Below are positions 27,780 to 37,070 of a DNA stretch of 64,000 bases, piece by piece. The notes under the pieces were generated by a model. The model was not told the DNA's origin, searched no databases, and saw only the letters and a program-made list of their open reading frames with translations. Origin of the DNA: Spongiibacter taiwanensis (GTDB lineage: Bacteria; Pseudomonadota; Gammaproteobacteria; Pseudomonadales; Spongiibacteraceae). Each line of letters begins with the position of its first letter. Within the stretch, counting starts at the first letter, position 1. Made by a program: the position numbers and the translations under genes. The stretch lies in the NCBI RefSeq assembly GCF_023702635.1, contig NZ_CP098455.1, positions 2,418,001-2,482,000 on the forward strand. The letters are read 5' to 3'.

Positions 27780-28092
27780 TGTTTTTCCTTTATTTGTAAC
27801 ATTCCGAGAGTACTTATAAAGTAAAATCTCCTCTCGGTAACTCGCTTATTTGTTACCTTTTTATGCCAAAGTGTTACGCAAATTCTCGTTGAGTGTAACT
27901 CGATAAGAAGCCCGAATTTACTGAGTTTGCAGATTACGAAACATTTAGTTTTGTCGTTGATTCTTTCAAGAGCACATGATTAAAATAAGGCCCGCTGTAA
28001 TAAATGCACGGTCTGCGGACTGAATCTTACGGCTCGAAGAAGATAATAAGCTCTGCTTTCACTAAACGTCCCAAATAGGAAAAGCAATCCCC
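27780..28092 (+). promoter_or_regulatory. Intergenic region and likely promoter of the TonB operon
   Basis: 313 AT-rich bases without a gene. A 7-bp inverted repeat CCGAGAG/CTCTCGG near 27804-27838 may end folA transcription. Several scattered copies of GTAAC or GTTAC lie at 27795-27900. TTGATT (27957-27962) and TAAAAT (27981-27986), spaced by 18 bases, form a plausible sigma-70 promoter, leaving a leader of about 100 bases before the DUF3450 ATG. Promoter placement is inference. Confidence 0.4.
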
Positions 28093-28926
28093 ATGAAAAC
28101 GCATCGATTGAAGACAATCGCGCTGACGGCCGCTGCCACTTTTGCGCTGCTGGCCGGATCGCCGGTTTATTCAGCTGAAAAGGCTGATCCCGAAGCTGCT
28201 GCAGCGCCCAAGCCGAAGCCTTTGGTTCCGGTAAGTGCTGTAGTGAAGGTTGGCGAAAAGCGAGTTGACGCCGCCAAGAAATCCCAAGCTCGTATTGATC
28301 GCCTGGCTGCAGAAACAGGTGACCTGCTGCAAGACTATAAAACAGTAATGAAGCAGGTAGACGGCTTGCGCGTCTATAACGCTCGTCTGGAAAAGCAGAT
28401 TGCCGGTCAATTGCGCCGTCTTGCCAGCCTGGATAAATCCATTTCTGAGGCGACGGTCATCCAGCGCCAGATCACGCCGCTGCTGATTCGCATGATTGAC
28501 GGTCTTGAGCAGTTTGTTTCTCTGGACGTGCCGTTCCACAAGGAAGAGCGTGAAAAGCGGATCGAATTCCTGCGGGCCAACATGGATCGCTCCGATATCA
28601 CTATCGCTGAGAAATTCCGTCAGGTTCTGGAAGCCTACAAAATTGAAAACGAGTACGGCCGCAAGATCGACAGCTACAAAGGCGTGGCTGAGGTTGAGGG
28701 TTCCGAGCGCAACGTAAACTTCCTGCGTATTGGTCGCATTGGTCTGCTCTATCAAACAACCGATGGCAAAGCGTCAGGTGCCTGGGATAAAGAGAAGGGT
28801 GCTTGGGTTGCTCTGGACGAGGGCGACTACCGTGGCGCCATCCAGAAGGGCCTCCGCATTGCTAACAAGCAGGCCTCTATCGACATCATGAAACTCCCGA
28901 TTCCGGCTCCGGAGGCAGTAAAATAA
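28093..28926 (+). CDS. DUF3450 family exported coiled-coil protein of the TonB system
   Basis: 277 residues: a signal peptide (TIALTAAATFALLAGSPVYSA), a Pro/Lys-rich stretch, then a long helical region with repeated polar heptads (about 55-150) and a C-terminal part containing IGLLYQTTDGKASGAWD. DUF3450 proteins are regularly encoded first in TtpC-type TonB operons of Vibrio and other marine gammaproteobacteria, as here, and are thought to be periplasmic accessories. Its stop shares a base with the next ATG. Codon use is biased to preferred codons, suggesting high expression. Confidence 0.88.
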   Translation: MKTHRLKTIALTAAATFALLAGSPVYSAEKADPEAAAAPKPKPLVPVSAVVKVGEKRVDAAKKSQARIDRLAAETGDLLQDYKTVMKQVDGLRVYNARLEKQIAGQLRRLASLDKSISEATVIQRQITPLLIRMIDGLEQFVSLDVPFHKEEREKRIEFLRANMDRSDITIAEKFRQVLEAYKIENEYGRKIDSYKGVAEVEGSERNVNFLRIGRIGLLYQTTDGKASGAWDKEKGAWVALDEGDYRGAIQKGLRIANKQASIDIMKLPIPAPEAVK

Positions 28927-30314
28927 TGAAACCTAATTTCTTTAAAGCCGCTGTATTCGCGGTTAGCGGAACTATCGCGTCCATGGCGATGCCGGCAATG
29001 GCTGCCGACGAAGCTTCGTCGCTGGACGAGCTGCTGAAAAAGGTTGAGGCTGGCTACGCTGCTGATGCAAGAGAAGCTAAAGCCCGTGAGCAGCGCTTCA
29101 TTGCTGCGCGCTCTGAGCAGCAGGCCATGCTGGCAAAAGCCAAGCAAACGCTGAAAAACGAAGAGAATCGCTCTGCTCAGTTGGAAGGCACCTTCGAAGA
29201 AAACGAAGCCGCCATCACTGAGAAGCAGCGCGCTCTGAAAGAGCGTCTGGGTACCTTGACTGAGCTGTTCGGTCACTTGACTTCAACCGCTGGTGACCTG
29301 CGTAGCAACTTCCAAAACTCGCTGATCAGCGTGCAATTCCCCAACCGGGAAGAGTTCGTTACTCAGCTGATCGATAAAATGTCAGGCGCTGAAGAGCTGC
29401 CCAGCATCGAAGAAATCGAGCGCATGTGGTTTGAGATGCAGCGCGAGATGACCGAGTCTGGCAAAGTCGTTAAATTCGACACCACTGTCACCACTGCCGA
29501 CGGTCAGAAAGAAGACCAAACCGTGGTACGTGTTGGTACTTTCAACCTGGTAAACGCCGATGGTGAATACCTGCAGTACGTGCCCGAGACCGGTGCTCTG
29601 CAAGTATTGGCGCGTCAGCCTTCTGGCCCTTACATGGGCTGGGCGGAAGACCTGGCCTCTGCCAGCTCTGGCATGACTGCCTTCGGTGTTGACCCTACTG
29701 GTCCTACGGGTGGTTCTTACCTGGCGGCGCTGATCGACAGCCCCACTCTGAGCGAGCGTTGGCATCAGGGTGGCGTGGTTGGTTACGTGATCACCGCTGT
29801 TGGTGTGCTGGCCATGTTGATTGCTATCTGGCGCCTGGTGGTGCTGTCTATCGAAGACATGAAGGTAGCCAAGCAGCTGAAGAGCGGTCAGGCAATGACC
29901 AACAACAGCCTGGGTCGCGTACTGAAAGTGCATGAAGAGAATCCCTCTATGGATTCCGAGACCCTGGAACTCAAACTCAGCGAAGCAATTTTGAGAGAGA
30001 CGCCCCGTCTGGAGCGCTCACTGAACCTGCTCAAAATCATCGCTGCTGTTGCGCCTCTGCTGGGTCTGCTCGGTACCGTTACCGGTATGATCATCACCTT
30101 CCAGGCTATCACCATCTTCGGTGCAGGTGATCCGAAAGCGATGGCAGGCGGTATCTCCGGTGCACTGGTAACTACCGTACTGGGTCTGATCGTGGCGATC
30201 CCGACCGTTCTGCTGCACACCTTCGTAAGCGGCCGTGCTAAGAAAATCCTGCACATCCTGGATGAGCAGAGCACCGGCATCATCGCTGAGCACACAGAAG
30301 GAAAGGCGGGGTAA
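28926..30314 (+). CDS. MotA/TolQ/ExbB family protein with long periplasmic N-terminus (TtpC-like)
   Basis: 462 residues. A signal peptide precedes a periplasmic helical region (about 25-265), then a membrane segment around VGYVITAVGVLAMLIAIWRLV and the ExbB-type channel domain with LGLLGTVTGMIITFQAI and GGISGALVTTVLGLIVAIPTV. TtpC proteins of Vibrio TonB systems have this layout and are needed besides ExbB/ExbD for some TonB-dependent uptake. Second gene of the operon, six bases before exbB. Confidence 0.92.
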   Translation: MKPNFFKAAVFAVSGTIASMAMPAMAADEASSLDELLKKVEAGYAADAREAKAREQRFIAARSEQQAMLAKAKQTLKNEENRSAQLEGTFEENEAAITEKQRALKERLGTLTELFGHLTSTAGDLRSNFQNSLISVQFPNREEFVTQLIDKMSGAEELPSIEEIERMWFEMQREMTESGKVVKFDTTVTTADGQKEDQTVVRVGTFNLVNADGEYLQYVPETGALQVLARQPSGPYMGWAEDLASASSGMTAFGVDPTGPTGGSYLAALIDSPTLSERWHQGGVVGYVITAVGVLAMLIAIWRLVVLSIEDMKVAKQLKSGQAMTNNSLGRVLKVHEENPSMDSETLELKLSEAILRETPRLERSLNLLKIIAAVAPLLGLLGTVTGMIITFQAITIFGAGDPKAMAGGISGALVTTVLGLIVAIPTVLLHTFVSGRAKKILHILDEQSTGIIAEHTEGKAG

Positions 30315-30320
30315 TAAACC

Positions 30321-30848
30321 ATGTACCAACTGAATGAATGGATAGACATCATTCGTCGGTTCATGGACGCAGGTGGCGATGTTCTGTGGGCCATCGCCGC
30401 CCTGACCTTCGTGATGTGGACGTTGTCTATCGAAAGAGTTTGGTATTACAAGTTTGGGCTGTCGAAAGACGTCGACGCAGCAATTAAGTCCTGGGAAGCG
30501 CGCTCTGAAAGAAAAAGCTGGAGCGCTCACCAGATCCGTCAAAAGCTCATCTCTGAGGTATCGCTGAAAATCGATGCCAGCCTGCCGATGATTCAGACCA
30601 TGGTGGCACTGTGTCCACTGCTGGGTCTGCTCGGTACGGTAACCGGGATGATCGAGGTGTTTAACATCATGGCGGTCACGGGCGGCGGCGACGCTAAATC
30701 GATGGCTGGAGGTGTTTCGAAGGCAACCATCCCGACTATGGCGGGAATGGTCGCAGCCCTGTCAGGTGTGTTTATCAGCACCTACATCAAGGGGATTGCG
30801 GGCCGCGAAAGCGAGCTTTTGGAAGACCATCTGACAACCGATCACTAA
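30321..30848 (+). CDS. exbB: ExbB-type biopolymer transport protein
   Basis: 175 residues, a short ExbB with three predicted membrane segments. Conserved channel sequence: ALCPLLGLLGTVTGMIEVF and GGVSKATIPTMAGMVAALSG. Forms the proton-conducting motor with ExbD in the inner membrane to energise TonB. It lies between the TtpC-like gene and exbD with short gaps. Confidence 0.92.
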   Translation: MYQLNEWIDIIRRFMDAGGDVLWAIAALTFVMWTLSIERVWYYKFGLSKDVDAAIKSWEARSERKSWSAHQIRQKLISEVSLKIDASLPMIQTMVALCPLLGLLGTVTGMIEVFNIMAVTGGGDAKSMAGGVSKATIPTMAGMVAALSGVFISTYIKGIAGRESELLEDHLTTDH

Positions 30849-30858
30849 GAGAAATAAC

Positions 30859-31266
30859 ATGAGCAGAAAAAAGAGAGCCGGAGCCGAGGAGTCCTCGGGA
30901 GAGATAGATTTGACGCCGATGCTCGACGTCGTATTTATCATGCTGATTTTCTTCATTGTTACTGCGTCTTTCATCAAAGAGGCGGGCGTTGAGGTCAACC
31001 GACCTGAAGCGTCGACAGCTAACAAGAAGGACAATGCCAACATTCTGATCGCGGTGACCGCGACAAACGAAATATGGATCGACAAGCGTCGGGTAGATAA
31101 GCGCGCAGTTCGCTCAGTTGTAGAGCGTATGCATGCGGAGAACCCGAAAGGCGCCGTGGTTATTCAGGCTGATAAAGGCTCGAATACCGACACGGTCGTT
31201 TCGGTTCTGGACTCCAGCCGCGCGGCTGGTGTTTACGATGTTTCTTTGTCCACGGAAGACAGCTGA
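30859..31266 (+). CDS. exbD: ExbD/TolR-type biopolymer transport protein
   Basis: 135 residues: a basic cytoplasmic N-terminus, one membrane helix with the proton-carrying aspartate in DLTPMLDVVFIMLIFFI, and a periplasmic domain ending in DVSLST. Partner of ExbB in the same operon. Confidence 0.93.
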   Translation: MSRKKRAGAEESSGEIDLTPMLDVVFIMLIFFIVTASFIKEAGVEVNRPEASTANKKDNANILIAVTATNEIWIDKRRVDKRAVRSVVERMHAENPKGAVVIQADKGSNTDTVVSVLDSSRAAGVYDVSLSTEDS

Positions 31267-31272
31267 TCGATT

Positions 31273-31872
31273 ATGAGCATTCGAATCCTAATCGGTGCCG
31301 CACTGGCATTTTTGATAACAGCCGCGCTGTTTATCATCATGCCGTATCTGATCGAATCAGCTGACAAAACGTTGGATGAAAAGCCGCGTACCAAGCTGGC
31401 TGACATTCAGATGCCGGACACCGAAATAGACGTAAGAAAAGACAGTAAGCCTGAAAAGCCGAAAGTGCCTGATGAGCCGCCGCCGGATATGGCGCCACCA
31501 GAGATGGATGATGCTAATCCCGATCTGGAAGCGGTTAACATGACACCTTCTGCGGAGTTCAATCTGACCAACGAGACGGGCGGTTTGTCGGCCTCTGACG
31601 GTGAGTATCTGCCAATCGTTAAGGTTGCGCCGATCTACCCACGTCGTGCCCAGTCCCGCGGTGTCACCGGTTACTGTACAGTGGAATACACTGTAACCAA
31701 GGCCGGTACCACCCGTGACATCGTTCCGGTGGATTGTGATCCCCCAGGCTACTTTGAGCGTGCTTCTGTAAAGGCCGCAGAGAAATTCAAGTATAAGCCG
31801 CGGGTTGTTGACGGTGAGCCCATTGAGGTTCCCGGTATTCAAAACCGCTTCACCTATGAGTTGGAAAAATGA
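31273..31872 (+). CDS. tonB: TonB energy transducer
   Basis: 199 residues. N-terminal membrane helix (about 5-27), a Pro/Glu/Lys-rich periplasmic linker (KPEKPKVPDEPPPDMAPPE), and a C-terminal TonB domain starting LPIVKVAPIYPRRAQSRGV with YCTVEYTV and FKYKPRVVDG. Transfers motor energy to outer-membrane receptors. It overlaps the TPR gene by 4 bases. No receptor gene is adjacent, so it may serve several. Confidence 0.93.
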   Translation: MSIRILIGAALAFLITAALFIIMPYLIESADKTLDEKPRTKLADIQMPDTEIDVRKDSKPEKPKVPDEPPPDMAPPEMDDANPDLEAVNMTPSAEFNLTNETGGLSASDGEYLPIVKVAPIYPRRAQSRGVTGYCTVEYTVTKAGTTRDIVPVDCDPPGYFERASVKAAEKFKYKPRVVDGEPIEVPGIQNRFTYELEK

Positions 31873-33254
31873 TGACTGATTATCACTTGAGTAAACGCAT
31901 TATGCGTCCGGTGCTGGTCAAGCTGGGTTGTTCCGTGGCTCTCGGTGCAGCGGCGCTGCTGTCGGTCCCTGTGGCCGGCACTGCGCTTCAGCCCATCATG
32001 GACGGCGCCGCTTTCGGCGTCGCCCATGCTGCGGAAGAGAAGAAGCCCAAGCCGCCGACTCGGAAAACCCCTGCTATTCGTGCCAAGATCTTCGAGAAAT
32101 TGAACGAAGCCCAGGTGGCGTCCGAAGAAAAGCGCTACAACGATGCCCTCAAGCACCTCAATGAGCTGCGTGACACCAGTGGTCGCAACGCCTTGAATAG
32201 CTATGAGCTGGCTAACTTGTACAACCTCTACGCCTTCGTTTATTTCACCCAGGAGAAGTATGACCTGGCCTTGAAAGCCTACGAAAACGTGGTAAAGCAG
32301 CCGGATATTCCGGTCGCGATGGAGCTTAACACCAAGTACACCATCGCCCAGTTGTACTTTGTTTCTGAAGACTACAAGAAAGGGGTTGATACCCTGCTCG
32401 AGTGGTTCAAATTCAAGGATCAGCTCGGTGAAGATCCTGGTGCGAACGCCTACGCGTTGCTTGCCCAGGGTTTCTATCAGATTCAAAAATTGGATCTGGC
32501 GTTGAAGTACATCGAAGTTGCGATCAAGGACTACCAGGATCGGGGCAAGGTGCCTAAAGAGCAATGGTGGGGGCTGCAGCGGTTTTTGTACTATGAAAAA
32601 GGCGATACCAAGCGCGTAATCGCGATTCTCGAAGAGACGATGAAGTACTACCAGAAGAAAGCTTACTGGTTGCAGTTGTCATCAATGTACAACGAGATGA
32701 AGCGCGAGAACGAAGCCACTGCTGCGATGGAAGCAGCCTATGAAGACGGCCTCCTGACCGGAGACAAAGAAATCGTCAACATGGGCTACCTCTTCCTCCA
32801 GTCCGAAGTGCCCTACAAGGCCGCCAAGGTCATCGATAAGGGCCTGAAGGACGGCAAGGTGGAAGCCTCATCCAAAACTCTGGAAGTGCTAGCTAACTCC
32901 TGGCGTCAAGCTCAGGAAGTGAAGAAAGCCATTCCGGTGATGGAAAAGGCAGCGGCCAAGTCCGACAAGGGCGAGCTGTGGTCCCGTCTCGGCAGCGTTT
33001 ACTTGGATAACGAAGAGTTTTCCAAGGCTGAGCAAGCGATTGAAAATGCGTTCAAGAAAGGCGACCTGAAGCGTCCAGACAATGCCTATCTGGTTTTGGG
33101 CATGGCACGCTTTAACCTGAAGGAATACGACGGTGCCCGCCGTGCCTTCAACGAAGCCAAGAAAAGCGAGGACTCCAAGGTGTATGCGGAGAACTGGTTG
33201 AAGTTCATGGAAAATGAACTGGCTCGTCAGGAAGCCTTGAAGGACGACATCTGA
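31869..33254 (+). CDS. Exported tetratricopeptide-repeat protein of the TonB operon
   Basis: 461 residues. A hydrophobic N-terminal signal (about 16-45, ending near AFGVAHAAE) is followed by repeated helical pairs, for example YDLALKAYENVV, FSKAEQAIENAFKKGDL and YDGARRAFNEAKK, consistent with TPRs over most of the chain. Last gene of TtpC-type TonB operons; probably a periplasmic scaffold, but function is not established. Followed by a strong terminator. Confidence 0.88.
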   Translation: MMTDYHLSKRIMRPVLVKLGCSVALGAAALLSVPVAGTALQPIMDGAAFGVAHAAEEKKPKPPTRKTPAIRAKIFEKLNEAQVASEEKRYNDALKHLNELRDTSGRNALNSYELANLYNLYAFVYFTQEKYDLALKAYENVVKQPDIPVAMELNTKYTIAQLYFVSEDYKKGVDTLLEWFKFKDQLGEDPGANAYALLAQGFYQIQKLDLALKYIEVAIKDYQDRGKVPKEQWWGLQRFLYYEKGDTKRVIAILEETMKYYQKKAYWLQLSSMYNEMKRENEATAAMEAAYEDGLLTGDKEIVNMGYLFLQSEVPYKAAKVIDKGLKDGKVEASSKTLEVLANSWRQAQEVKKAIPVMEKAAAKSDKGELWSRLGSVYLDNEEFSKAEQAIENAFKKGDLKRPDNAYLVLGMARFNLKEYDGARRAFNEAKKSEDSKVYAENWLKFMENELARQEALKDDI

Positions 33255-33278
33255 TCGTTACTGGCCAAACTCCACGAT

Positions 33279-33302
33279 AAGGCACCAAAGCGGTGCCTTT
33301 TT
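33279..33302 (+). terminator. Intrinsic terminator of the TonB operon
   Basis: Stem AAGGCACC / GGTGCCTT with a 5-base loop, then TTTTTCG and a further T run, 25 bases after the TPR gene stop. Confidence 0.88.
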
Positions 33303-33602
33303 CGTTTTTGGTGTGCGGCAATTACCCTTCCCCGCAGCTGCCCTGCTGCAAGCCTCGGCAAAAAATTAACTTTTGTTAGGCCTCCGTCATACATATCGAA
33401 ATATCCTCAAGAGACACTGCCAATGTGAGCTATGATTGGCTGGCGCCGGCGCTTGCCGATGCGCCCTCTAAGCCCGCCTTTGGCGCAGATAATGCATCGC
33501 AATTTTCGCTAAGCCCGGGGTTGGTAACACGCCCCTATATGGACGTTGGGCAAGGCTATTGGCCTGACATCGTCGTGTATTCAGTTTCGGACAGGAGCCG
33601 AT
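33303..33602. other. Intergenic stretch before the transglutaminase/DUF2126 gene
   Basis: About 300 bases after the operon terminator without a convincing gene; short open frames here lack family resemblance. It must contain the promoter of the gene at 33603. Only the Shine-Dalgarno sequence AGGAG, about 7 bases before the ATG, is clear. Confidence 0.4.
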
Positions 33603-36600
33603 ATGACCATTCGAATAGCGATCCATCACAAGACCTCTTACGATTTTGATCGCTTGGTAAAGCTGTCTCCCCATGTTATTCGCCTAAGGCCAGCTCCCCA
33701 CAGCCGCACCCCCATCCACAGCTACAGTTTGAAAATCGAACCGAAAGAGCACTTCATCAACTGGCAGCAAGATGCCTTCGGCAACTACCTCGCGCGACTG
33801 GTTTTTCCGGAAAAGACCAAGCGTTTTTCTGTGGATGTGGAGGTGGTCGCCGACATGACGGTGATCAATCCCTTCGACTTCTTTTTGGAAGAGTACGCCG
33901 AACATTTTCCGTTTACTTATCCGGATCAGCTGAAAAAGGAATTGGCGCCCTACCTCGAAAAGCAGGCCCAAGGCCCTTTGTTTGCATCCCTACTCGCATC
34001 AATCCCACGCACTAAGCGGCGCATGATCGACTTTATGGTTGAGCTCAATCAGCTCGTCGAGAAAAAGATCGAATATTGCATTCGATTCGAGCCCGGTGTG
34101 CAAAAGCCAGAAGAGACACTCAGTTTGGCGAAAGGGTCCTGCCGTGACTCGGCCTGGCTGTTAGCACAACTGTTTCGCCATGTGGGGCTGGCGGCCCGCT
34201 TCGCCTCCGGTTACCTGGTCCAGCTCGCGCAGGATGAAAAATCGCTGGATGGCCCGAGCGGGCCGGAGAAAGATTTCACCGATCTGCATGCCTGGTGCGA
34301 GGTCTTTGTGCCGGGCGCCGGCTGGATCGGCCTGGACCCCACCTCGGGCTTGTTCGCCAGTGAAGGTCATATTCCCCTTGCCTGTACGCCAGACCCGGTG
34401 TCAGCTGCGCCCATTGAAGGGTTCACGGACGAGTGTGAGGTGGAGTTCGGTTACGTCAACGAAGTTTCCCGGGTTCACGAAGATCCGCGAGTGACCAAGC
34501 CCTACAGCGAAGACCAGTGGGCAGATGTGTTGGCATTGGGCGATGCGGTGGATAAGGAGTTTGTGGCCAATGATGTTCGTCTGACCATGGGCGGCGAGCC
34601 GACTTTTGTGTCGATCGATGACATGGAGTCGGCCCAGTGGAATACCGGCGCCCTGGGTGCCGACAAGTTGCGCTTGGCCAAATCCTTGCTGCTGCGGCTG
34701 CGTGACCACTTTGCGCCGCAGGGCTTGCTGCATTATGGGCAGGGGAAATGGTATCCCGGTGAGGAGGTCCCGCGTTGGGCGCTGGGTCTGTTCTGGCGTA
34801 AAGACGGTGAGCCGCTGTGGCGGGACCCAAAATGGCTGGCGCGTATCGATCAGGACTACGGTCACGACGTGGCGACAGCCCAGCGCTTTGCCGGCGCACT
34901 GAGTAAAGCCCTTGGTATCACCGAAGAATATGTGCAGCCCGCCTTTGAAGACGCCCTCTACTACCTTTTGCAAGAGCAGAAGGTGCCGCCGAATATCGAT
35001 TTGTTAGCCGCCAAAGTGGATGACGACCTGGGTCGCCGGCGGTTGGCGCGATTGCTTGAAAAAGGTTTGGATAAGCCGACTGGCTATGTTTTGCCGCTGG
35101 AGTGGAATGGCTACGCGGGCGGTTGGCAAAGCAGCCTTTGGCCAATGAAGCGCGAGCGTATCATCCTGATCCCGGGTGATTCGCCAATGGGCTTGCGACT
35201 CCCTTTGGCGGACCTGCCGCCGGCAGCCGAACATGACGTTCCGGTAGATCGGGATCCTTTTGAGCAGCGCGAGCCCCTGCAGCCCCGTGCGGATTTTCAC
35301 TTCCCGCTGGCGTCGGCGACGCCGCTAACACCGCAAATGCAAACCTACGAGCCGCCCAAAAAGGCGCCGGCTGCCGACAAAGCAGCGAGTACTAAGGGCA
35401 GTCGCAAAGAATGGCGTTACGTGATTCGCACCGCGATGTGCGTCGAGGCGCGGGACGGCAAAGTCCATATTTTCATGCCGCCAGTGACGATGCTGGAAAA
35501 CTACGTGACCTTGGTGGCGGCCATTGAAGATATTGCTGCCGAGCTAAAAATTCCGGTCATTCTGGAAGGGTATGAGCCCCCCAGAGATCCACGCCTGGAA
35601 AAGCTCCTCGTCACCCCAGACCCTGGCGTTATTGAGGTCAATGTGCACCCCTCTAACTCCTGGCGCCAGTTGGTTAATACCACCAATGAGCTGTATGAGG
35701 CTGCTCGCCAATGCCGTCTGGGCGCAGAGAAATTTATGCTCGATGGTCGCCACACTGGCACGGGTGGCGGTAACCACATCACTCTCGGTGGGGCCTCGCC
35801 GGCGGACAGCCCAATTTTGCGCCGGCCGGACTTGCTGCGCAGTTTGGTCACCTTCTGGCAGCACCACCCGAGCTTGTCCTATATCTTTTCCAGCGCCTTT
35901 ATCGGCCCGACCAGTCAGGCGCCCCGCGCTGACGAGGGGCGGGACGAAATGCTCTATGAAATGGAGATTGCCTTCCAGCAAATGCCGGAAGGTTTGTCAG
36001 ACCAGCCTTGGTTGGTGGACCGCTTGATGCGCAACTTGCTGATTGATGTCACTGGCAACACCCACCGGGCCGAATTCTGTATTGATAAGCTTTATGCACC
36101 GGGTAGTGCCAGTGGGCGCTTGGGCATTTTGGAATTCCGCGGATTTGAAATGCCTCCCCATAATCGTATGGCGTTGGTTCAGGCGCTGCTGATCCGCACC
36201 TTGCTGGCCCGGTTTTGGAAAGAGCCCTATCGCAAACCGCTGGTGCGCTGGGGAACCTCCCTCCATGACAAATTTATGCTGCCCCATTATTTGTGGCAGG
36301 ACATGAAGGAAGTGGTCGATGACCTGCAGGCCCACGGCTACGATTTTAAACTGGAGTGGCTGCTGCCGTTTGAGGAGTTCCGCTTTCCCCATTATGGCCG
36401 GGTCAAGCTGGACGAAATCGAGCTGGAGTTGCGCTGGGCCATTGAGCCCTGGCATGTATTGGGCGAAGAGGTGGGTAGCTTTGGTACCGCTCGCTACGTG
36501 GATTCCTCGGTTGAGCGTTTGCAGGTAAGAGTCACGGGGCTGACCGATAGCCGTTATGTGCTTGCCTGTAACGGCCGGCGGGTGCCACTGCGCAACACCG

Positions 36601-36998
36601 GTCGTCATGGCGAGTATGTTGCCGGGGTGCGCTATCGTGCTTGGGCGCCGCCGTCGGCCCTGCACCCGACCATTGGTGTGCACACGCCGCTGGTGTTTGA
36701 TTTGATTGATACCTGGAATGGACGCTCGGTGGGTGGCTGTAGTTATCATGTTTCCCACCCTGGTGGGCGTAGCTACGAAACCTTCCCGGTGAATGCCTTT
36801 GAGGCCGAATCCCGCCGGGTCAATCGATTTGAAACCATGGGGCACACGCCGGGGCCGTATACGCCGCGGCCAGACCTGGATGCCCTGCGAGAGTTCTTCA
36901 ATGAGCCGCCACGGCCCATGGCGCCGCCGCCCGAGGAATCGCCTGGGGAGTACCCGCATACCTTGGATCTTCGCCGTCAGGCGAACTGGATTGGCTAG
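33603..36998 (+). CDS. Transglutaminase-like protease fused to DUF2126 putative amidoligase
   Basis: 1131 residues. The N-terminal 300 residues are a bacterial transglutaminase-like domain: an N-terminal beta region (IHHKTSYDFDR), catalytic Cys180 in KGSCRDSAW, His in DLHAWCEVFV and Asp in GLDPTSG. From about residue 310 the chain is DUF2126, a family proposed to be glutamine-synthetase-like amidoligases, with KLRLAKSLLLRLR, DGRHTGTGGGNHITLGG and LGILEFRGFEMPPHNRM. Such fusions are usually encoded with alpha-E and circularly permuted ATP-grasp proteins for a predicted peptide-synthesis pathway; none is adjacent. ATG at 33603 is preferred for its AGGAG site. Confidence 0.9.
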   Translation: MTIRIAIHHKTSYDFDRLVKLSPHVIRLRPAPHSRTPIHSYSLKIEPKEHFINWQQDAFGNYLARLVFPEKTKRFSVDVEVVADMTVINPFDFFLEEYAEHFPFTYPDQLKKELAPYLEKQAQGPLFASLLASIPRTKRRMIDFMVELNQLVEKKIEYCIRFEPGVQKPEETLSLAKGSCRDSAWLLAQLFRHVGLAARFASGYLVQLAQDEKSLDGPSGPEKDFTDLHAWCEVFVPGAGWIGLDPTSGLFASEGHIPLACTPDPVSAAPIEGFTDECEVEFGYVNEVSRVHEDPRVTKPYSEDQWADVLALGDAVDKEFVANDVRLTMGGEPTFVSIDDMESAQWNTGALGADKLRLAKSLLLRLRDHFAPQGLLHYGQGKWYPGEEVPRWALGLFWRKDGEPLWRDPKWLARIDQDYGHDVATAQRFAGALSKALGITEEYVQPAFEDALYYLLQEQKVPPNIDLLAAKVDDDLGRRRLARLLEKGLDKPTGYVLPLEWNGYAGGWQSSLWPMKRERIILIPGDSPMGLRLPLADLPPAAEHDVPVDRDPFEQREPLQPRADFHFPLASATPLTPQMQTYEPPKKAPAADKAASTKGSRKEWRYVIRTAMCVEARDGKVHIFMPPVTMLENYVTLVAAIEDIAAELKIPVILEGYEPPRDPRLEKLLVTPDPGVIEVNVHPSNSWRQLVNTTNELYEAARQCRLGAEKFMLDGRHTGTGGGNHITLGGASPADSPILRRPDLLRSLVTFWQHHPSLSYIFSSAFIGPTSQAPRADEGRDEMLYEMEIAFQQMPEGLSDQPWLVDRLMRNLLIDVTGNTHRAEFCIDKLYAPGSASGRLGILEFRGFEMPPHNRMALVQALLIRTLLARFWKEPYRKPLVRWGTSLHDKFMLPHYLWQDMKEVVDDLQAHGYDFKLEWLLPFEEFRFPHYGRVKLDEIELELRWAIEPWHVLGEEVGSFGTARYVDSSVERLQVRVTGLTDSRYVLACNGRRVPLRNTGRHGEYVAGVRYRAWAPPSALHPTIGVHTPLVFDLIDTWNGRSVGGCSYHVSHPGGRSYETFPVNAFEAESRRVNRFETMGHTPGPYTPRPDLDALREFFNEPPRPMAPPPEESPGEYPHTLDLRRQANWIG

Positions 36999-37016
36999 CG
37001 CCGGGATAAATTCGGC

Positions 37017-37056
37017 ATAAAAAAGCCCCACTGCAACGGGTTGCAGTGGGGCTCCC
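37017..37056. terminator. Bidirectional intrinsic terminator
   Basis: Stem AGCCCCACTGCAAC / GTTGCAGTGGGGCT with a very short loop. An A tract on the left gives a T tract on the reverse strand, so it efficiently ends the CBS gene; it also lies just after the DUF2126 gene stop, although its right side is T-poor. Confidence 0.85.
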
Positions 37057-37070
37057 GGTATCGACTATGG

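Noticed and set aside
35997-37031. 344-residue frame antisense to the DUF2126 gene
   Set aside because: Shadow of an identified gene; it also crosses the terminator.
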